A stretch of 64,000 nucleotides of DNA from contig VDFB02047230.1 of assembly GCA_007258455.2 (NCBI GenBank), positions 153,747,797 to 153,811,796 of the forward strand, written 5' to 3'. The notes below the pieces were generated by a model. The model was not told where the DNA came from and did not search any database. It saw only the letters and a list, made by a program, of their open reading frames with translations. The translations under genes were made by a program, and so were the position numbers. Origin of the DNA: Sequoia sempervirens (taxonomy: Eukaryota; Streptophyta; Pinopsida; Cupressales; Cupressaceae). Shown here piece by piece: positions 58,141 through 64,000 of the stretch (the first letter of the stretch is position 1; the number at the start of each line of letters is the position of its first letter).

Positions 58141-61100
58141 ATATGGCCAACGAATGGGAGTGTGAATAAAATACACCTTTCTCCCCTGCATTTCAGGCTC
58201 TATTAAATTTGGGAAGGTGATCCCGACCTTGTGCTTTCAGATACTTGTGCGTCGTAGTATCAAACCCAAAATGAACAGATAAATATCCTCTATATGCTTA
58301 GCTGACACAATACCTTAAAGGTATGGTTGACCTTTATGGTAGTGTACATACTAAACATGAGATATATGACTCATTAAATTCTACACACAAACTAACTAGG
58401 ACTGAGAAGTAAGTTTGATTTAAAAGTTGTAGATGCTCACAATAAGTTTCAAGAAACTGTAGAATTAAGAGACCAATGCTATATCCTAGGGTGGAGTCAT
58501 CTAAACCATGTAATTGAAAATCTAACACAACATTCAATTTGTCATAATTATATCTATTAGATGATGCATTACACCATTGATATTCAACAACTAAACTAGT
58601 TATACTTAGCAATCCTAGCACACTGTTGCATAAACCTTCATTCGTGTTATTACAAATTAACTCATACTTTGTATGAGAGTAACAACATCAAACAAACATA
58701 CAAGGAAAGACAAGAAGTTGAATAATAACAATCTTTGATCACTCATATTCAAAATCTATGCAAAGTGAACAAAGGAGACAACTAGTCCAAAATAATGTCA
58801 TTTAAATTCAACTATGATTGTGTTGTAATTACATTCTTCATTACAAAACTTAGAGTACTTCAAAGACCTGAAAACTAGCAATATACATTAGATCTCTATT
58901 ACAAAATGTTCCCGTGAAAACTAAACAATATGCAACCTCCTTTTTGAAAAAGAAAATTTGCACTTAAACAAAGTGCAAGAACCCTAAATGGAGATCTCTC
59001 AATGACACCTGGCACATTTAGGTCCACAAGTCAATAGCTATCTTTACTTGTAGAACAATTTTAAACCTGCTCTCTATTTTCTTGCTCTTCACTCCACTGC
59101 CCTACAACAAAAAAATATTCCCCTTTGTGAAAATTCATCATTCTCTTTGTTTGCCTTTTACCCACATTGAAAAAATGCCCTACTATAGAGAATATTTTGT
59201 TGGCATGTAAAAACTCTTCATTGCAATAAAAATCTCCCCTTTACCTATTCATCTTTCACCCAGCTACGTGAAAATGGTCCTCTCTATAAAAAAAACATCT
59301 CTAGCAAAACACTTTGCATAGTGAATAAAATATTCACTTTACAAAATTATTTACCCATGCCTTCTTTTTCTTTTGCATATCATTAAAATTTTAATGCCCA
59401 GCAAAAGTATTTAGCTTTGTTTTATCGGCCATTAAAAATTGACTTATCCATGCCTTTTGATTTTACCTGAAAATATTTTATCAAAATATTTGCCCCCATG
59501 CTTTATATTTCACTCAAGATTAAATATTTTCCATTTTAAGTGAAAACATTTAACTACCTCCTCATGTAGCAAAATTTTCAATTGGGCCCACCATCGACTT
59601 CTCCCCAATCTTTTTCATCGCTTATCTCTCATAAATTTTGAATAGCTAAAATTAATTAGCGATGTCGGACAAGCAAACAACTAATCACCAATTGCTAATA
59701 CACTTAGGAAGAAACAACATCTATTAGCGATGAAGATGATAGGATTTGGAAATGAAGCAACATAACCATGATCAATGATAGGGAATTGGGGAACTCCACG
59801 ACTTGGTTGCATTACATTCAATTGTTGCACTATAAATCTTGGCAGACATAGCCAGAGAAAATGTGCAGGTCGTTTTTCTGGACGAAGGGGCATTTTTGTA
59901 GCTATCGACAACCAAAATTCACTTCAATCATTCTTAAAATCCCTTCTCAAGCACTGAGAATGGTTAGGGGATAAATTTAAAGCACAAAACAACAATTTTG
60001 AGCTCAAATGAACCCCTAAAAGATGCCTGGAAGCTCAAAAACGTAATTACATTCTACGGGTGAAACTCAATTTGAATCCAGCTAAGAAAACCTCCAAAAC
60101 CTCTCAATGGAAAACACCTCAATCCATACCACAAAAGAGATTGCAGACAAAAATATGCCTTTAACAACTCCATCGCTAATTTGCATTTGATTTTCCAACT
60201 CAAAATAGAGATGAGCGATGGAGCTTTGTGCTATTGTGCATGAAGCTTTCAACCAATAAGATTGAAGAATTAAAAATTGCACTAAACAAACATTTTTAAA
60301 AAATGTTTTATTTTCCCTAAAATCTTCATTAAATTTTTCCATAGTTCAGGGGCATAGTTGTCGTGCATAAACTTTTAACTTTTCTTGAGAGACCATCACA
60401 CATCTCTAATGGAAGACAAAAAACAAATATGAAATCAAAGATGGGCGATGAAAGCTTGCTCCATCGTTGATTGAAATTTGAAAGGGTGGCATCTATTAGC
60501 AATGGGCAATGAACACAACAGCCATCACTCATTACTAATTTGTTTTTGCATTCCAAACTCAAAACTGCAATATGTGCCGAGAACTTTGAAAATTTATTAA
60601 AAACTTGTCCTTTACCTCAAAGCTTTGATTTAATCCACCCGAATGAAGATTCATCACTCGCAAACTTTGCATCTCTCATTTTTTGCTTCATTTGAACTTC
60701 AAACTGGCAATGCATGATGAGTTGCAACTGTGAAAGCCATGAAAGCCACCTTTGGACCAATAGAAGCAAGAATTAAACTTGCTTGTCCTCCAAAACATTT
60801 GAAATACATTTTCTTTTTTTCCATTTATATTTGCACAATATTTTAAATATTAACATTTGAACTTTAGAAGAATTTGTGACTTCTAATTACGTCTGCCAAC
60901 CATTTGAAGAAAATTCACTGTGAGCAAACCGAGACACGTGGAGTTGAGATTTTTTACGTGTGGCCATAATTAATTATTTAGAGAAAACCCATTTGCTCAA
61001 AATTTTCTCAACCATCAAAAATCAAGTACCTCCCTTGTAAATTGGCCCCTAGGATGTATTAGCCACACCTGAAATGTATTAAAATAACACATCATATGAC

Positions 61101-61780
61101 CTCCATTTTTTATGAAAATAGAGATGCAAAGGTTTTAGACCTAAAAAATAAATGGGTTGTCCTTATATTTTCAAAATTTGAAAAAATTTCGGAACACCAT
61201 TTTTGGCTATGTTGCAATCAGAAAATGATTAGTTAACCCATCAAAGCTCATTCAAAAGGCACGAAACTGAGCATGCATATTAACACTTGAACCAAAAATC
61301 CATTGCAACAAACAAAATGGAAAAAATATTCATAAGACAAAAGATATTAAATACCAAAGTGGCCTACTTGGACTTTTTTACAACTGTATCTATTTAAAAC
61401 TGATTAAAGTTCACCCAATTGCCATTTTGAAAAAATATCAAAACAACTTCTAGGGGGCTTCCACTAGAAACATAAGCTCATTTAGGTACACTAAGTATGT
61501 GTGCAGGAGAGCTTTCCTTCAATCATCATTCATCACAAGATATTAAAGGTCAAACTTGACCTCCTTGAAACATTTTAAAAGTGCAAATGCTTTTAATGAA
61601 CAAATGACATTTGATTTTGGCCTTGTAAAAATAACAAATCTAATCATGGGGCTTTGAAATTGGACTAGGGAGTACATTAATGTGAGGAGAATGGAGAGCA
61701 ACAATCCATTTTTTATGATAATGAACTGACTCTGAACTGTGACCCTCTAAAGTAGGTCACTTGGGCAGATTTTGTAGGTG
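58141..61780. other. Unexplained 3.6 kb between gag and zinc-finger/protease
   Basis: AT-rich, non-coding, and interrupting what should be a continuous gag-protease region, so it is probably a further insertion. Between about 59640 and 60720 diverged copies of a block with 'ttagcgatg' and 'ctaatttg...ttccaactcaaaa' recur (for example 60178 and 60536), suggesting an old tandem array of about 355 bp. No LTR pair, TSD or enzyme motif was found. Confidence 0.45.
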
Positions 61781-62290
61781 CACTTCTGAGTGTGCAAAGA
61801 CAAATTTTTCAACATGGGCCTTCAAAATTTGAAAATTTTGAAGATTCCATCAAATCAACTGGCCAATGTGGACAAAACAGCTAATAGAGTGTACTTGGTA
61901 GAGGTAGCTTTATCCGGATGGTGTCGCATCCACAAAACAATTAGGCATTCAAAGTTGGACTGTCTAGAGTTTCAAACAGTAGCAAAAATTTTCCAAGTGG
62001 AAATTCAAAATCCTGTTGATGGTGTTGGTTGCAAGGATATAGTTCCATCTGAACCATACAATTCCTTCATGCTGGTGGTCAATCAAGCTCCTTTCCCACG
62101 AAGTGAAAGCAATGCACTCGAAAAGGAGACCACTACTCTAAAGGATGATGAAGCGAAAGAGGTAAGTATCGAAAGCTCTTTATCCCAACTCTTCAATTTA
62201 ATAGATAATGGTCCAAGAGATGATGAAGAGCCACATGAGGATGAGGTCCAAATGTTCCACCAAAGGGAAACCCTGTACAACTTGTGAAAT
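61781..62290 (+). pseudogene. Gypsy gag C-terminal zinc-finger-like ORF
   Basis: An open frame of 165 codons starts at ATG 61790. It contains LSGWCRIHKTIRHSKLDC (Trp codon at 61919), a C-x2-H ... H-x4-C arrangement seen at the gag-protease boundary of many plant Gypsy polyproteins, followed by LEFQTVAKIFQ. The C-terminal part is acidic (DDEEPHEDEVQ). It stops at 62285-62287. Confidence 0.65.
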
Positions 62291-62920
62291 AGATAAGTAG
62301 GCAACCCTTTTACAACCTCTACCCCGCCTAATAACTTCAACAGTCCACCTGACCCAAATTCCAACAATAACCCAAGTTACCCTCATGTGCCCACCTAGTA
62401 CTTAAAAAAATAATAGAAAACATAACCATACCCAATACCAACCCGCTGGTTCCTCCCAAGACAAATTTTTTGAGGCAAAAATTGAGCAAATGGGTGAGTA
62501 TGTGGCAGAAGAATTTAGAAAGTGAAACTGAGCTTGTCATCCTTCAAATTGCTTAGGGTTCCAGTAGTTAGAAATACCTTCTTTAGTATGCTTAATGGGG
62601 ATTCCCCATCTAGACCAACTTAAGAGGTGTTTACCAAGAGGGTTTCCTTTGATGACTCTTAGAACGAACCTATAATTAGGGAGATCCTAGGGAGGAGGAC
62701 AGATCAACCCTCAAACCAACAAGAAAACAAGCAAACTCCCAAGGAGTAGAACCAGGTACAAGCTAGGGATAAACTGAATGATACAGATAAAGTTCAAGTA
62801 GCTCAGGTGGACGCATCCGTGGGCTTATTCCCAAGGAAGTTGGAGACCCCTCCCCTCTTGACCACTATCACAATTTTTGGAAAGAACCTACATACTTGCT
62901 CGATTCAACAACCTCGACCA
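62291..62920 (+). other. Linker between zinc finger and protease, broken
   Basis: Pro/Asn/Gln-rich fragments in shifting frames, interrupted by stops. Consistent with the hydrophilic linker of a Gypsy polyprotein. Confidence 0.45.
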
Positions 62921-63420
62921 ATGCTATGCCTCTAACAATATGCAAAGCTCTAGGAATAGTCTCGACCCCCTCCCGACAAAAGGTGACTTAGCTAGACAAA
63001 ACAAAGATCAACATAGTGGGGGAAATCAATAGAATACCCATGAAGATTGTTGTTGATCCAAGAGTGCAACAGATGTTTGATATTCAATTTGTTGATATTC
63101 TGGACACATACAGTATAATACTAGGAAGGAATTTCACCTGAGCATTAAATGGATACGTAACAATAGATTTTTCTTACCTATGGCTGCCATGGAAAGGGTT
63201 ACCAAACCAGATCCGTATCGATTAGGAGCCCTGCATGAAATTCATGATCACAAAGTACAACAATACGAATGAGGTTAAAACAAAGTTAGGCAACTACTAC
63301 CTAGTGGCCTACCAGGGTGAACAAGAAGAACTCCAGGAGGAAGGAATGAAGGGAGAAGTGTTCCTCGTATTATGTGGTGATCCCCCAAACTTATTCATGT
63401 TCCTAGTAGCACGAAAGTCC
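62921..63420 (+). pseudogene. Gypsy protease region
   Basis: The sequence reads MPLTICKALGIVSTPSRQKV, then KINIVGEINRIPMKIVVDPR, VQQMFDIQFVDILDTYSIIL and GRNFT, stop, ALNGYVTIDFSYLWLP, WKGLPNQIRID. It matches the C-terminal half of a plant Gypsy aspartic protease and the typical following block (L-rdW---L-Gy---D-s-lwlP--g-pNQI). The active-site D-[ST]-G half lies upstream in damaged sequence and was not found. After 63235 an open frame (KLGNYYLVAYQGEQEE) continues to a stop at 63421-63423. Reverse transcriptase, which should follow, is not present. Confidence 0.72.
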
Positions 63421-63423
63421 TAA

Positions 63424-63700
63424 TTGAGTCTAATGATGAAGAGCCTTATGAGGACATAAATCTTGGACTGTTGAATGGTTTCCAATACTTTATGGAAAAA
63501 TGTGTACAAGATTAGCTCAGCTTAGAAGCGAGAATGGATTTTTAGGAACTTCTATTACCTAGTTGGTGTAAGGTACATAATGCTACCAACTCAGATTTTG
63601 AATGTTACCTTTTCCAAACCGTGATTGAGCACATTAAGGGGCAAGCAACCCTAAAATCAGAACTTCAAACAACATAGCCAAACCAAAGCAATACAAAATC
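63424..63700 (+). pseudogene. Linker with second zinc-finger-like motif
   Basis: One frame, with three stops, reads EDINLGLLNGFQYFMEKC, LPSWCKVHNATNSDFEC (Trp codon at 63564) and YLFQTVIEHIKGQATLKSEL. It repeats the first motif (WC-x-x-H...[DE]C-x-x-FQTV) at 61919, but the second His is missing and the spacing is one residue shorter. Confidence 0.55.
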
Positions 63701-64000
63701 CATGCAGTCATCCAAAGTTGCTAAAGAAAATGCATTTCCAAGGGAAGAAACAAGCTCCATGAGTCCCACGATCAAAGATTCATATAGGTTTTGGACGTTG
63801 CGCTTTGACAGGTCCAAGTCCAAGCAAGGAGCAGGGGCTGGCTTCGAACTTATCAACCCCATAGGTAAGACCTATTTCGCTGTTCATAGGCTTCAATTCT
63901 ATTGTACAAACAATGTAGCAAAGTATTAAGCGCTAGTACATGGTCTCTTGATGGCCCTACGAAAGAAAGTCAAGATGTTACAAGTCTTTGGTGACTTAGA
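63701..64000 (+). pseudogene. Gypsy RNase H (RVT_3 type), cut by window edge
   Basis: The frame reads FWTLRFDRSKSKQGAGAGFE, LINPIGKTYFAVHRLQFYCT and NNVAKY, a stop at 63927-63929, then ALVHGLLMALRKKV and LQVFGDL. This is the RNase H fold of plant Gypsy elements. The usual FDGS is FDRS. The AEYEAL block has lost the catalytic Glu to a TAA stop, and its first Glu is Lys. The domain continues beyond 64000. Confidence 0.85.

Noticed and set aside
59640..60720. A host gene or miniature element in the 'ttagcgatg' repeats
   Set aside because: No open frame, terminal inverted repeat or TSD could be shown; only diverged tandem similarity is visible.

Overview
This window looks like intergenic DNA from a large seed-plant genome, most likely a gymnosperm and probably a conifer. 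That is inferred from the AT-rich sequence, the almost continuous layer of old LTR retrotransposons, a tRNA-derived SINE, a LINE tail, long (AT)n runs, and degraded plant gene pieces (a GH17-X8 beta-1,3-glucanase and PPR fragments). The species cannot be named from this sequence alone. No intact protein-coding gene, rRNA, tRNA gene or CRISPR array was found. Nearly every coding signal is a relic with stops or frameshifts. A 100-base run of N at 2924-3023 marks an assembly gap.

Layout. 0-3 kb: AT-rich repeat, a long non-coding leader and an unrecognised gag-like ORF running into the gap. 3.0-4.5 kb: 3' end of a LINE with an RT zinc-binding (zf-RVT) domain. 4.5-9.1 kb: minisatellites, a solo LTR (6228-7216, TSD ACTAT) and an (AT)n tract. 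9.3-11.5 kb: minus-strand Gypsy gag-protease relic. 13.6-14.2 kb: microsatellites. 15-18.2 kb and 26.5-27.1 kb: a minus-strand Copia-type 3' region (here 'family A') split by a complete but dead Copia element (18191-26474, TSD CATAG). Inside the Copia integrase region sits a Gypsy-type solo LTR (22051-23707, TSD AATAT), and inside that a SINE (23402-23599, 15-bp TSD). This gives four datable layers. 27.4-32.6 kb: a second family A copy, plus strand, with a recent 1.5-kb head-to-tail duplication across its polypurine tract. 33-34.4 kb: LTR-like sequence with repeated hairpins. 34.4-39.5 kb: nothing recognised. 39.5-43.2 kb: a 29-bp inverted repeat, the GH17-X8 pseudogene and PPR fragments scattered in both orientations.

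45.6-64 kb is a second nest. A long degraded ORF of unknown family (45676-46421 and 49928-53530) is split by a non-autonomous LTR element (46422-49922) whose interior carries an 11-copy 55-bp minisatellite. An LTR-like block with a TATA box (53530-54580) follows, then Gypsy gag. The gag is split by a miniature element (TRIM, 54754-56652). Further on come a gag zinc-finger-like motif, a protease and an RNase H, with no reverse transcriptase between protease and RNase H. That element runs off the right edge.

The most reliable results are the element boundaries, because LTR ends, target-site duplications, primer-binding sites and polypurine tracts agree. In three cases the host reading frame rejoins when the insertion is removed. 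All boundaries and identities were read by eye and not computed.
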